From Clostridiales bacterium GWD2_32_19 (lineage in GTDB: Bacteria > Bacillota > Clostridia > Lachnospirales > UBA12420): a stretch of 59,934 nt of DNA. Position numbers and translations under genes: made by a program. Location of the stretch: contig MGOU01000043.1 of assembly GCA_001795385.1 (NCBI GenBank), positions 1-59,934 of the forward strand. The letters are read 5' to 3'. Each line of letters begins with the position of its first letter. Positions within the stretch are counted from its first letter, which is position 1. Below the pieces are notes generated by a model. It was not told where the DNA came from, did not search any database, and saw only the letters and a program-made list of their open reading frames with translations. Shown here one piece after another: positions 35,787-45,617 of the stretch.

Positions 35787-37700
35787 ATGGAAAATATTTT
35801 GAAAAACACATTTAAATCGGTTGTAGTTATTTTATTTATATGCGTTTACTACTTAGTAACATTGAGTATTTCCGCATATATTATTAAATTTTGCGAAAAA
35901 AACTTTTCTCAAACCATACATCAAGAAACAAATATTACTATTACACAAGTCGTTAATGGTGAAAAGATACAGAATAAATCTATAATAAGTGATATTTCTA
36001 GAGATGTTAAAGTAGTTACAGACAATCAAGTAAACAAGTATATATATATATTTATTTCTACATTAGTTTTGGTTGCAATTGCATTTAACATAAGGAAGAT
36101 ATCATATAAGAAAGAGGATACAAATTCTTTACTTGAAGAAAAATGGCTTGGGCTAGAAGATATAAGGTTACTTGAGGAGAGGAAAATTATATCTCAAAAA
36201 GAGGGTATAATTTTAGGTAAATACCAGTCAAAAGGTGTATCTCGCATTTTGACTATAACAGGAATAGGTCTGATGAATAAGCATGTGATTGTGGTCGACA
36301 GTGAAGGATTTAAGAAGTCTAATGCTTATGTAAAAACGAATATATTAAATATGAGCAAAGAGTTTAATAGTTTTGTTATTTCAGACCCAAAAGGTGAATA
36401 TCTAAAGGATACAGCCTGTTTTTTGCGTGAGAAGGGGTACGATATTAAAATACTAAATTTGTCTAATATTAAGCAGAGCCATAGATGGAATCCACTTGAT
36501 TGCGTGGTAGATGGACTTGATGCACATTATATGGCGGAGGTTATTGTAGAAAAGCTATATAGAGATAATAAAAACGAAATATGTGAGGATGTTAAAAAGA
36601 CAGAAAGCGAACTTTTAAAAAACATGATAATTTATATAAAAGAAAACTTTGACAAAAAATCTCAAAATATAACTGCAATATATCATATGTTATGTACGCT
36701 AAAGGCAGATGACATAGATATATTGTTTGAACAAGAAAACAGCTTAATAAGGATGTCTGAGTTCGAGTTTTACTTAAATCAACCAATAGAAATAAAAATA
36801 GCTGCAATAAATGATTTGATAGATAAACTAGAAGTGTTCGATATGAAAATTTTGAGTAATATGATGAAGGTGTCTGAAATAAAAATACAAATGTTAAAAT
36901 TAAGACCTTGTGCGTATTATATTATTTTACCAGATACGAATGAGAAGCTGGATTTGATAGCCACTTTGTTTATTACACAAATATTTAAAGAAATTGGTGA
37001 GATTCAAGAGAGTGCAAAAGATGAGCTTATAAGAAATAGAGAAGTTTATTTTATGTTAGATGAATTTGTTGAATTTGGATATATTCCCAAATTTGCTGAT
37101 AGACTTGTTAGGCTCAAGTCTAGAAAAATCAATTGCAGTATTATTATTAACTCGATATCTAGCTTAAAGAGTATATATAATGAAGTAGAATGTACTGAGA
37201 TGATGAATCATTCTGACACGAAAATTTTTTACGACTGTAATGACAGTCAAACTGCTTTGTATTTTGCGTTAGGATTGTCAAAGAGTGTAAATTGCTCAAA
37301 AAGAAAGGTTGTTGCTGCAAAAGATTTAATGAACTTAGAAATTGAAAAGTGTATAGTCGCGATTAGAGGCCAGAAACCGATGTTGTTGCATAAATATGAT
37401 TGGACAAATTTACAAAAATATAAATATGGTGTACATAGAACGATAAATGAGAAGTTAAAGCGGATAAAGGATATACTACAGAACGGATTAACTAGGCGGG
37501 TTAAAGTGACTGAGTATATAGAACCGGAAATAAATATATACGAGCCTGAAAGTAAGTTTGCAGAAAAGAAAAATAATGTTACATATTATAATGACTATAA
37601 AAATGTACCTAAAATAAAGTTGCATGATAAGCCAGATGATGAGTATGAAACGGAAGTTTGGGACAATAGCATGAATGAGTATGATGAAAAAGCAGAGTAA
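35787..37700 (+). CDS. VirD4/TraG-like protein with degenerate Walker A, 637 aa
   Basis: Two N-terminal membrane segments (VVVILFICVYYLVTLSISAY, and IYIFISTLVLVAIAF) precede a cytoplasmic domain that aligns with type IV coupling proteins. It has FVISDPKGEYLKDTACFLRE, WNPLD, and a Walker B FMLDEFVEFGYIPKF (Asp425-Glu426). At the Walker A position, between HVIVV and VKTNIL, residues 171-178 read DSEGFKKS instead of a GxxxxGK[ST] loop, so ATP binding may be lost. No relaxase, VirB4 or other conjugation gene is nearby. The start ATG at 35787 has ribosome site AGAGAGGG. It may be a relic, or a protein reused for another role. Confidence 0.82.
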   Translation: MENILKNTFKSVVVILFICVYYLVTLSISAYIIKFCEKNFSQTIHQETNITITQVVNGEKIQNKSIISDISRDVKVVTDNQVNKYIYIFISTLVLVAIAFNIRKISYKKEDTNSLLEEKWLGLEDIRLLEERKIISQKEGIILGKYQSKGVSRILTITGIGLMNKHVIVVDSEGFKKSNAYVKTNILNMSKEFNSFVISDPKGEYLKDTACFLREKGYDIKILNLSNIKQSHRWNPLDCVVDGLDAHYMAEVIVEKLYRDNKNEICEDVKKTESELLKNMIIYIKENFDKKSQNITAIYHMLCTLKADDIDILFEQENSLIRMSEFEFYLNQPIEIKIAAINDLIDKLEVFDMKILSNMMKVSEIKIQMLKLRPCAYYIILPDTNEKLDLIATLFITQIFKEIGEIQESAKDELIRNREVYFMLDEFVEFGYIPKFADRLVRLKSRKINCSIIINSISSLKSIYNEVECTEMMNHSDTKIFYDCNDSQTALYFALGLSKSVNCSKRKVVAAKDLMNLEIEKCIVAIRGQKPMLLHKYDWTNLQKYKYGVHRTINEKLKRIKDILQNGLTRRVKVTEYIEPEINIYEPESKFAEKKNNVTYYNDYKNVPKIKLHDKPDDEYETEVWDNSMNEYDEKAE

Positions 37701-37746
37701 TTGAAATGTAGAATATCTAAAGTGGTGATGTAAGAAAGATAAAAAT

Positions 37747-37767
37747 CAGGAGTAATCCTGTTTTTTT
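37747..37767 (+). terminator. Terminator after VirD4-like gene
   Basis: CAGGA, GTAA loop, TCCTG, seven T residues. Confidence 0.85.
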
Positions 37768-37880
37768 ATTTACTAGGAAAGTCCTCCGATTTGTCATTGC
37801 GAGGAACGAAGCAATCTCGTATTTTCAAGCATAAAAATAAAAACGTGCTGGTTAAATTCATTTTTTATTTACTAGGAAAG
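37762..37880. repeat. Short-form interspersed repeat between direct repeats
   Basis: The palindrome at 37792-37819 reads TGTCATTGCGAGGAACGAAG then CAATCTCG. It matches the arms of the long repeats at 4426 and 12221, in inverted orientation. It is flanked by an exact 20-bp direct repeat (TTTTTTATTTACTAGGAAAG at 37762-37781 and 37861-37880). The rest of 37701-38041 shows no gene. Confidence 0.8.
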
Positions 37881-38041
37881 AATTCCACGGCATGTAATCC
37901 TGAATAACGAATGATTTAGTATTTTAAAAAAAATTAATAATTTTGATTTTACTATTGCATATTATTTAAAAATAAAATAGAATAGAAGAAAGGATTGGCA
38001 ATAAGTGATTAGTACATTACAAGAAAATGGGGGGAATTTAA

Positions 38042-39652
38042 ATGTTTGGTAAAAAAACAACAATGGCTTTGGCAATGGTAATGATATTTAATTTTATATT
38101 TATAGGATTGGCTAGTGCTGAGTCTAAAGTTAAGGATGTAGAGTTGACAAATTATGCATATGATTCAATAATTAAATTAATAGAGCAGGGCGTTATGAAT
38201 GTGGATGGCAAAGGGAATTTTTATCCAAATCAAACTCTTAATAAATTTGATGTTGTAAAAGTAATAGCAAAGATATTAGGATATGATGCAGTAATATTAT
38301 CTAGTGCAAAAGAAGGAACTCAGGCAGAATTAAAATTCGTGAGCAAATACAAAACCTTGATAGGTTTATATGTAAAGAAGTTTAAAGGTTGGGATAGTAC
38401 CGCAAATATGCAAACTTCATTTCTACTTGACAAGGGAATTATAAATGATGCCGATTTGGCTAAATTTGTTATTGAATATATTGATGGTGAGCAAGTAACA
38501 AAAAGTATGACTAAGCAAGAGATTGCAATATGGATAGTAAAAGTACTAGGAAAAGAAGCATTTGTAACGAATTATGAATCAAAGTTTAAATTTACTGATG
38601 ATGATTTGATAGATGAGAAAAACAAAGCATATATTTATTATTTAAAAGATATGGGAATACTTAAAGGGGATGAGAAAAACAACTTTAATCCTAAGAGTAT
38701 AATAAAAAAAGATGTTCTTGCGATATTATTAGATAGAACTCTCAATGCGAAGAATGGTATTAGTGAAGTAAGCACTCAACCCATACCGAATCAAACAAGT
38801 CAGACTGTAGTTGTACAGCCTGAGAACGCTATAAGTAATGACAAAAAGGTAAAAATATATAGTGGAGAGTTAGAAGAGTTATATGAGAATAACTATGCAA
38901 TAAAAATAAGGCAAATAGATGGTGTTAGCCGAATAGCAACTTTAAGCAAAAGTGTAGAAGTGATAAAGCAAAATCAAAAAGTAAATGTTACAGATATGAA
39001 GAGTGGAACAATAATAATGTGTGTAGAAAAAGAAAGCAACATTATAAAGGTATATATTACTACGATAGATGATATAAACAGCGTATATAGTGATGTAAGC
39101 AAAGATATAATAAGCCAGGGGTTAGAAATAATAGAGAGTAATGTAGCATTAAAAACAAAAACAGAAGATGTTGACTCGAAAGTATTAGAAGGTACATTAA
39201 AGCAAATATTGATCGCTGATGAGTCTAAAATAACAATAGAATCATCTAGTGGAGAGCAGAGCGTTTATAAATTAGCCAAAAATTATGAAATAAGCATGGG
39301 TAACCAAAAGTATAATATATATGATTTGAGACTAGGACAAAAACTTAAAATTACCAATAGTGGAGACGATGCGTCTGTGATAATTATAGAGACACAGATT
39401 ACCCAAAAAGATTATAAAGCTAATGTAGAATATATAAATAAATTAGAAAGTTATATAAACATAATAAATGTAGAAGATAATTCGGTGATAAGCAAGATAT
39501 ACATAGATAAGAATACATATATATATAATGCAGAAAAAGGCGAGATTGCTTCGGTTGATAAACTAGAAAAGAACGATAATGTGTTTATGGTTGTAGAAGA
39601 TCAACAAGGAATAAGAAAGTTAGCAAAGAGTATAACAATTCTTAAAGATTAA
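38042..39652 (+). CDS. SLH-domain protein, 536 aa
   Basis: Signal peptide (cleavage near GLASAES, residue 27) and three divergent SLH modules. The first is at about 30-85 (YAYDSIIKLIEQGVMNVDGK), the second at about 105-180, and the third at about 180-235 with FTDDDLIDEKNKAYIYYLKD. A region of about 290 residues follows with short beta repeats (residues 255-536). Ribosome site GGGGGGAA lies before the ATG. It heads a run of genes (38.0-42.4 kb) with small gaps, so an envelope-related operon is likely. The outer part has no recognised enzyme motif. Confidence 0.82.
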   Translation: MFGKKTTMALAMVMIFNFIFIGLASAESKVKDVELTNYAYDSIIKLIEQGVMNVDGKGNFYPNQTLNKFDVVKVIAKILGYDAVILSSAKEGTQAELKFVSKYKTLIGLYVKKFKGWDSTANMQTSFLLDKGIINDADLAKFVIEYIDGEQVTKSMTKQEIAIWIVKVLGKEAFVTNYESKFKFTDDDLIDEKNKAYIYYLKDMGILKGDEKNNFNPKSIIKKDVLAILLDRTLNAKNGISEVSTQPIPNQTSQTVVVQPENAISNDKKVKIYSGELEELYENNYAIKIRQIDGVSRIATLSKSVEVIKQNQKVNVTDMKSGTIIMCVEKESNIIKVYITTIDDINSVYSDVSKDIISQGLEIIESNVALKTKTEDVDSKVLEGTLKQILIADESKITIESSSGEQSVYKLAKNYEISMGNQKYNIYDLRLGQKLKITNSGDDASVIIIETQITQKDYKANVEYINKLESYINIINVEDNSVISKIYIDKNTYIYNAEKGEIASVDKLEKNDNVFMVVEDQQGIRKLAKSITILKD

Positions 39653-39683
39653 TAATTTTTGTTAAAATTTTGGGGTGAAGAAA

Positions 39684-40796
39684 TTGAAAAAAAACTTAAG
39701 GTATGTAGGTATTATAGTTGTTTGTATTTTAATATACATGCTTATTGATGGAAAATATGGATTTGGAGATAGAGTCAAGGTGCTTGAAAAGGAAAGTGTC
39801 ACAGAACATACAGAAAAAGAAACGATTGGGACTCAATATGGCACCTTAAAGGACAGTAGTTTTATTTGTACTAACGAAGAAATAAAACTAAAAAATCTAT
39901 CAAATAATACAATATTGTGGAATCAGAAAATAAACATACAAAACAGAATATATAAAAAGACAAAGGACAAAGTTATCGTTGCATCAAAGTACGGATACAA
40001 AATATTCTTGTTTAATGAAAAGGGAAAAATTGTAGAGTTTAACACACAGCATCCTATAGTAGATATTGAATTAAACAATAATGGATATATGGGAGTAGTA
40101 CAGGAAGATGGAGATAAAAATCTAATAACGGTATATGACAACAAGGCAAAGAAAATTATAGAGAGAATTACATATATAAATAAATCGGGTAGGATAATGT
40201 GTTGTGCGTTGTCTGAAGATAATAAATATTTGACGATTGCTTATTTGAGAGCTAATGGCAATAGCATAAACTCGGATATAGAATTTTTAAATATAAAAGA
40301 TGAAGACCTCATAGATAACATATATGCAACAAAAACTTATAGAGATAGGATCATATATAAGGTTGGATATCATAATGGAGATAAGCTATTTGCCCTATCA
40401 GATAAAGAGATTTATGATATAGATATATTGAAAGATGTGACGCGTAACAAATTATTAGAAGGTAACATAAATATGTTTAGTTTAGCTGAATCTGAAAATA
40501 AGCTAGTAGGTGTTTTGAGTAATAAATTAGATGCAACAAAAGAAAGCTTGGTAGTTTATGATATGTCGACCTTGAAGGCGAAAAAAGTAGAAATAAAAGA
40601 ACAAGTAACATATTTTAGATATGACAAAGGAAATATCATTATTAATCAGAAAAATATGATTTATTGTTTTAATTTGAATGGTGAGATTGTTTGGAAAATA
40701 AAATCACCTCAACCATTCAGTGAAATTTTATTTGTAAATCAAAACAAAATAATGGTTGTATCAGGAAATCAAGATATTGTATACAATGTGAGATGA
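39684..40796 (+). CDS. DUF5711-like beta-propeller membrane protein, 370 aa
   Basis: One N-terminal membrane segment (VGIIVVCILIYMLIDG) is followed by an outer domain with repeated short beta units and LSEDNKYLTIAYLRANG- and YDMSTLKAKK-type strands, as in DUF5711 or PQQ-like propellers. Function is unknown. TTG at 39684 is preferred because GGGGTG lies 7 bp upstream of it; the GTG at 39675 overlaps that site. It follows the SLH gene by about 30 bp and precedes cvpA. Confidence 0.72.
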   Translation: MKKNLRYVGIIVVCILIYMLIDGKYGFGDRVKVLEKESVTEHTEKETIGTQYGTLKDSSFICTNEEIKLKNLSNNTILWNQKINIQNRIYKKTKDKVIVASKYGYKIFLFNEKGKIVEFNTQHPIVDIELNNNGYMGVVQEDGDKNLITVYDNKAKKIIERITYINKSGRIMCCALSEDNKYLTIAYLRANGNSINSDIEFLNIKDEDLIDNIYATKTYRDRIIYKVGYHNGDKLFALSDKEIYDIDILKDVTRNKLLEGNINMFSLAESENKLVGVLSNKLDATKESLVVYDMSTLKAKKVEIKEQVTYFRYDKGNIIINQKNMIYCFNLNGEIVWKIKSPQPFSEILFVNQNKIMVVSGNQDIVYNVR

Positions 40797-40894
40797 TGAC
40801 AAAGCACAAAGTACAGAAAAGATAGGTTTATATTAAGTTTTTTAAACTTGGTACTTTGTTATTTGAACTTTGAATTTTGGTAAGGGGGTATAAC

Positions 40895-41605
40895 ATGGAT
40901 TTTAATATGAATTGGGCAGATGTTGTAGTAATACTTGTAATAGCAGCAAGCTGTATGCTTGAGTATAAAAGAGGTTTTGTAAAATCAATATTTAAGACTT
41001 TTTCATTTGTTATTGCTATATTTGTGAGTTGGACTGTACATCCTTATGTAACTGAATTTTTGAAGAATTCATTTATATATCAATGGATAAAGGGCGGAGT
41101 AGGAGCAAATTTATTTAAAGAAGCTGCCTCAGGCGAAATAGTAAGCAAAGAACAACAAATGGAAATAATAGATAAGTTAAGTATGCCAGATTTCTTTAAA
41201 AATCTAATTAAAGATAGTGAAGGTATAAAAAACAATGATATTTTAAATTTTTTAGATTTTAAAGAAAGTATAGTGAACTCTGTATCAAATTTTTGCATAG
41301 GAATCTTGGCTATTATAATCGTTATAATAGTTACTATGGTAATACTGAGAATGACATCGACTTCTCTAGATATAATATCAAAAATACCTGTAATAAAAGA
41401 AATAAACGAAATATTTGGTTTTCTACTTGGTTTAGTTATAGGGGTTATAGAAGTATGGTTAAGTTTTATAGTAATGCTATTGTTATTTAGTACTAATCAA
41501 AAGATGTCATTTATATTTACAGAAATCAACAACTCCGTTGTAGCAAAACTGCTATATGAGAACAATTTATTAAATTATATAATTGCGGGAATATTTGGCA
41601 AGTAA
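40895..41605 (+). CDS. CvpA family membrane protein, 236 aa
   Basis: This is a multi-pass protein with the CvpA pattern: WADVVVILVIAASCMLEYKR, then GFVKSIFKTFSF, and C-terminal membrane helices including FGFLLGLVIGVIEVW. CvpA was first linked to colicin V secretion in E. coli; in Firmicutes the family is associated with envelope and wall biology. The ATG at 40895 has ribosome site AAGGGGGT. The next gene starts 17 bp after its stop codon. Confidence 0.83.
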   Translation: MDFNMNWADVVVILVIAASCMLEYKRGFVKSIFKTFSFVIAIFVSWTVHPYVTEFLKNSFIYQWIKGGVGANLFKEAASGEIVSKEQQMEIIDKLSMPDFFKNLIKDSEGIKNNDILNFLDFKESIVNSVSNFCIGILAIIIVIIVTMVILRMTSTSLDIISKIPVIKEINEIFGFLLGLVIGVIEVWLSFIVMLLLFSTNQKMSFIFTEINNSVVAKLLYENNLLNYIIAGIFGK

Positions 41606-41622
41606 CTTTGGGGGGAATACTG

Positions 41623-42408
41623 ATGGGGATAAACTATATTATATGCGATGATCAGCAGTCAGCTATTGATATACTTAAGAATAATTTAAATAGAATAATA
41701 AATAACAATAACTTACCAGGTAAAATAGCACTGGCAACCAAAGATGCTAACGAGGTTATAAAATATGCAAAGGATTACGAGGTAGATACATATGATATTA
41801 ATGTATATTTGCTAGATGTAGATCTAAATGCGAATAGAAATGGGCTAGAGCTAGCTAAGCAGATTAGAAAGATGGATCCTCTTGCCTATATAATATTTAT
41901 TACAGCTCATCTAGAATATGGGATGTTAGTATTTAAATACAAGTTGAGAGCGTATGAGTATCTTATAAAGCCTGTAGACTATGCAGATTTTAGAAAATGC
42001 ATTATGTCTTTGAATGAAGATTATATAAAACTGCTTAATTCCATTGAAAATAACAAGCAATCTTTTTTGAACATTATATCAGGATATAAGGAGTATAGAA
42101 TAAATACAAATGATATACTTTATATAGAGTCAAAAGGAGCAAAGGCAGTAATACATACAATAAATAATAATATAGAGACATATATGAGCTTAGGTACGCT
42201 AGAAGTCATATTAAATGGCATAAAGATGAATTATTTTAGGATACATAAAACATTTTTAATTAATATTATGCATATAGAACAAGTTAATTTTTCACAACTT
42301 TATGTAAAGATAATTAATGGTGACATATGCATGATATCACGTAACAAGAAACAAGAATTCAAAAAGGCGATGAATAATTCTAACCTTACAATAAGTTATA
42401 GAGAATAA
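41623..42408 (+). CDS. LytTR-type response regulator, 261 aa
   Basis: The N-terminal receiver domain has the acidic pair DD (YIICDDQQ), phospho-acceptor Asp in YLLDVDLNANRNG, and the later TAH and KP residues (FITAHLEYG, YLIKPVDY). The C-terminal LytTR DNA-binding domain includes ILYIESKGAKAVIHTINNN and YFRIHKTFLINIMHI. This resembles AgrA/LytR regulators of surface and peptide-signalling genes. No sensor kinase lies nearby. Ribosome site GGGGGGAA. A strong terminator follows at 42411. Confidence 0.9.
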   Translation: MGINYIICDDQQSAIDILKNNLNRIINNNNLPGKIALATKDANEVIKYAKDYEVDTYDINVYLLDVDLNANRNGLELAKQIRKMDPLAYIIFITAHLEYGMLVFKYKLRAYEYLIKPVDYADFRKCIMSLNEDYIKLLNSIENNKQSFLNIISGYKEYRINTNDILYIESKGAKAVIHTINNNIETYMSLGTLEVILNGIKMNYFRIHKTFLINIMHIEQVNFSQLYVKIINGDICMISRNKKQEFKKAMNNSNLTISYRE

Positions 42409-42410
42409 AT

Positions 42411-42445
42411 AAAAAATTCAAGTGGAAACTTGAATTTTTTATTTA
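42411..42445. terminator. Terminator after LytTR gene
   Basis: AAAAAATTCAAGT, GGAA loop, ACTTGAATTTTTT. Confidence 0.9.
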
Positions 42446-42497
42446 TTTAACACTAGTTATGTGATATAATGAGGGGAGTAATTATCGAGTTATATTT

Positions 42498-42538
42498 GGA
42501 TAGTGTAGTATTTAGTGCTATAAATATTTACACTACCA
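42498..42538 (+). promoter_or_regulatory. Recurrent 5' UTR hairpin leader, copy 3
   Basis: GGATAGTGTAGTATTTAGTG then CTATAAATATTTACACTACCA lies just before the ribosome site of the 42561 gene. It is nearly the same as the pfkA copy at 22563-22603; both are followed by an A/T stretch and TAGGGGGAG or AGAGGGGGAG. Confidence 0.8.
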
Positions 42539-42560
42539 TATTTATAGGGGGAGATTTTTT

Positions 42561-45503
42561 ATGAAACGATTAGTATCGGTGATTTTAATAATCATAAACA
42601 TAAGTACATATAATGTTTTTGCTGCTAATGACTTTGATGATACTATATTGTCAGACATTGTAAGTAACGCTTATATAGGAAATATAAGTGCAGGTGCTAT
42701 TATAAAAAACATAAATTTCACAGATATCCCAGCAGGACACTGGGCAAAGGAAGCTATAACAAGAGCGGGTGCGCTTAATATAGTAAAAGGATATGAAAAA
42801 CAATATAGACCTAATGAGCAAGTGAGTAATGAGGAAGCCTTGGCTTTTATAATAAGGGCTATGGGCAATGAGGGAGTAGCACAAATTGAGGGAGAAAGGA
42901 TTAACCCTACATTGCCAGAGTCATCTAAAGACCCAGCTGAAGTATGGGCATATGGATATCTAAAGACTGCACAAAATATGGGGCTTATAACTGCAGCGCA
43001 GTATAGTGATGTTTTACAGATAGATACCACACTACTCGCTCCAGGTGAGAGTTTTTATAGAAAAAACAAAGCGACAAGAGAACAGGTAGCAGAATGGATA
43101 GTAAAAGCCATAAAATATGTTGACGCTACTGTGTTACAAGAGACGAGAGGTCAGCAATATATATATAATTATAGTGACTGGAAACAGATAGATGCTGTAA
43201 AGATACCGTATGTAGAATCGGCGATTGCGAATGACATTATGAAGGGTGACGCTCAGAAAATGTTCAAGCCAAAAGCATACCTAACGAGAGCTGAAATGGC
43301 ACAAATAATGGAGAATATGGATGATGTATATTATACTGCAATGAAAATGGAAAGAAAGAGTGGGTATATAGGAGAGATTGTAGATGAGCTTGAATCAAGA
43401 AGCGGAAACAATATTTCAAAACGCAACATTTATATTAGAAATTCTGAGGGAGGAGTAGACACTATAACAGCAGAAAGCTCTAAAAACCTCATAAATCAGA
43501 TATCAGACCAACAAGTAGTTGTTTACAGAGGTGGAAAAGTTCAAGGGGTTGAAGAATTAAAAAAAGAAGATAAGATTGAGTACATTGTAAATCAAAATAA
43601 AGAGGCAGTATATATAGTTGCAAGCGAACTTGAGACAGACAGTATGTTAGGTAGATTTAAAACCATAGACTTTGACAAAGGTGTTTTGACTATGTACAAG
43701 AATGATGGAAGTGTTGTGAATTACCAAATTAGGGAAGGACTTTTAAACAAAATAGATAAAACTATAATTATAAATGGGGAAATAATTAATGCAAATAGCA
43801 TGCCATTTTCAACGGGTATGAATTTGACATTAAATAACGGAATCGTAAATAAAATAGAAAGTGTAGGGGAAGAAGAGCAATTTCAAAGAATAAAAGGAAT
43901 AGTAAAAGAAATAGATATAAACACCAAACAAATTACAATTATGGATGAAAAAGGTAATCAGTTGAAAAAGTATTGGTCGAGCGATTTGGTTGTTGAGAAG
44001 AATAATTACTATAATATAAATGACAATACTGGGTACATAGATGAGATTTTCGCTAATTATGAGTATGATGATAGGGATACAGATGAAAAAAGTATAGAAA
44101 TAGGTGATGTAGTTGAACTTCTGATGGACGAAAAAGGATACATAGATAAGATGAGCGTATCTACAAATTTTGTCATTAGATATGCAAATGTAAAACAGCT
44201 GAACTTTGTTGAATTAGACAATACAAAGATGTTGATACAATATGAGGATTACTCAAATGACTTGTTGGATATATCACCACATACATATATAAGTAAAAAA
44301 GGTAAAAAGATAAATATCTCTGATATTATAGCAGGAGATTGGATAAAGTTATTGGTAAAGAGGTCCATATTGAAACCAGGGCAAGTAACAGAATCGATAA
44401 AAGAGATAGTGGTAAATGGTAAAGAAGAATATATAACTGACATATATAAAGGTCAACTAGCTTATGTAGATAAAGTCCAAAATCAATTGGTAATTAATAA
44501 TGCAGAAACATTTTACAAGAATGGATGGATGGATTATAAGAATTTATACAAAATTAAAATGGGTGACAATGTTAGTTGGCATAACAACGGAGAAAGAGTT
44601 TCTTTGGATTATGTTGATAAATTTTTAAAGAGTGATGACATTGAGGTTTATGTAGCAATAAAAAAGCGTTTCAATGAAGAACAGGCTGAAAAGGTAACTT
44701 TCAGGACAGAAAAAGAAAAAGTATTAAGTACAGATAATGTTAATTATGTAAATGGTAACGGAGATTTTAAGGTTACTTATCTAGCGAATAACCTTACTAC
44801 CGATGAGGGAACCATCGTTAGAAGGTATGGAAGGCTGGTAGAACCCCAAAACATAACAATGCTAGATTATGCAAAAGTAGTGTTAAATGGTGAAGATAAA
44901 GCTGCCATTGTAGATATAATTGAGGAGATAGACAATAGCAGGGTCCAAGTTTTTAGAGGTAGAATAGAAGGGATAGAAGAAAACAAAAACTTTAATATTT
45001 CTTCATCTGCAAGTTTGCAAGGTGTAGCATGGGAATATGTGCCTATTGAGAAGCAATTTAACATAGACAACAAGACGAGAATTTATAATGAGGAAGGATT
45101 AACAAGTCTAAGTACATTTATTGATTACACAGATGAGTCAAAGCTAGACAATGTATATACTATTATTGCTAGAAATGGTAAAGCAGAGTGTTTGTTAGAT
45201 GCACCATACTCGACAGAAGCTGTAAAGGGAGAAATATACAAGATTCAGGACGGAACAATATTTTTGAAAGATGTAAAGAAGTATGACTCAAGCAGTTTGT
45301 CATTTGCAGATATAAGTAGAAAAGATAATACCATACAAGCAAAGGTAGCAAATAATGGAGTCATCATTAATAATGGAAAGATAATAAAAGTAGATGAATT
45401 AAAGATAGGAGATATAGTAAAGGTAATGACAAATACAAATCCTAGTGATGTAAAAAATTCTGGTGGAGTATTAAGAGGATATATAATGTTTGTGGAAAAA
45501 TAA
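42561..45503 (+). CDS. SLH-domain protein, 980 aa
   Basis: Signal peptide MKRLVSVILIIINISTYNVF then AAND. SLH modules at about 50-105 (FTDIPAGHWAKEAITRAGAL), 125-205 and 210-265 (KGDAQKMFKPKAYLTRAEMA). The long remainder is built from repeated beta units with patterns such as GIVKEIDINTKQITIMDEKG, often seen in clostridial SLH proteins of unknown role. Ribosome site AGGGGGAG. It lies downstream of the LytTR regulator but behind a terminator, with the recurrent hairpin leader. Probably a wall-bound structural or sensory protein. Confidence 0.84.
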   Translation: MKRLVSVILIIINISTYNVFAANDFDDTILSDIVSNAYIGNISAGAIIKNINFTDIPAGHWAKEAITRAGALNIVKGYEKQYRPNEQVSNEEALAFIIRAMGNEGVAQIEGERINPTLPESSKDPAEVWAYGYLKTAQNMGLITAAQYSDVLQIDTTLLAPGESFYRKNKATREQVAEWIVKAIKYVDATVLQETRGQQYIYNYSDWKQIDAVKIPYVESAIANDIMKGDAQKMFKPKAYLTRAEMAQIMENMDDVYYTAMKMERKSGYIGEIVDELESRSGNNISKRNIYIRNSEGGVDTITAESSKNLINQISDQQVVVYRGGKVQGVEELKKEDKIEYIVNQNKEAVYIVASELETDSMLGRFKTIDFDKGVLTMYKNDGSVVNYQIREGLLNKIDKTIIINGEIINANSMPFSTGMNLTLNNGIVNKIESVGEEEQFQRIKGIVKEIDINTKQITIMDEKGNQLKKYWSSDLVVEKNNYYNINDNTGYIDEIFANYEYDDRDTDEKSIEIGDVVELLMDEKGYIDKMSVSTNFVIRYANVKQLNFVELDNTKMLIQYEDYSNDLLDISPHTYISKKGKKINISDIIAGDWIKLLVKRSILKPGQVTESIKEIVVNGKEEYITDIYKGQLAYVDKVQNQLVINNAETFYKNGWMDYKNLYKIKMGDNVSWHNNGERVSLDYVDKFLKSDDIEVYVAIKKRFNEEQAEKVTFRTEKEKVLSTDNVNYVNGNGDFKVTYLANNLTTDEGTIVRRYGRLVEPQNITMLDYAKVVLNGEDKAAIVDIIEEIDNSRVQVFRGRIEGIEENKNFNISSSASLQGVAWEYVPIEKQFNIDNKTRIYNEEGLTSLSTFIDYTDESKLDNVYTIIARNGKAECLLDAPYSTEAVKGEIYKIQDGTIFLKDVKKYDSSSLSFADISRKDNTIQAKVANNGVIINNGKIIKVDELKIGDIVKVMTNTNPSDVKNSGGVLRGYIMFVEK

Positions 45504-45563
45504 GTTTGGTCACTAAAAAAGTCCCTCTCCTACTTTAGGGGAGAGACTAAAACATAATAGTGA

Positions 45564-45617
45564 AAGAATATAGTAAAAAGAACCCATCAATTGATGAGTT
45601 CTTTTTACTATATTCTT
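45564..45617. terminator. Long convergent terminator
   Basis: A 54-nt, near-perfect palindrome centred at 45590/45591 with one mismatch (AGAATATAGTAAAAAGAAC on one side). It serves the SLH gene on + and the MecA-like gene on minus. The minus-strand stop codon lies inside it. Confidence 0.85.

Noticed and set aside
35787-37700. An integrated conjugative element around the VirD4-like gene
   Set aside because: No relaxase, integrase, VirB4 or att sites are seen near it; the flanks are proS, a stress gene and SLH genes.
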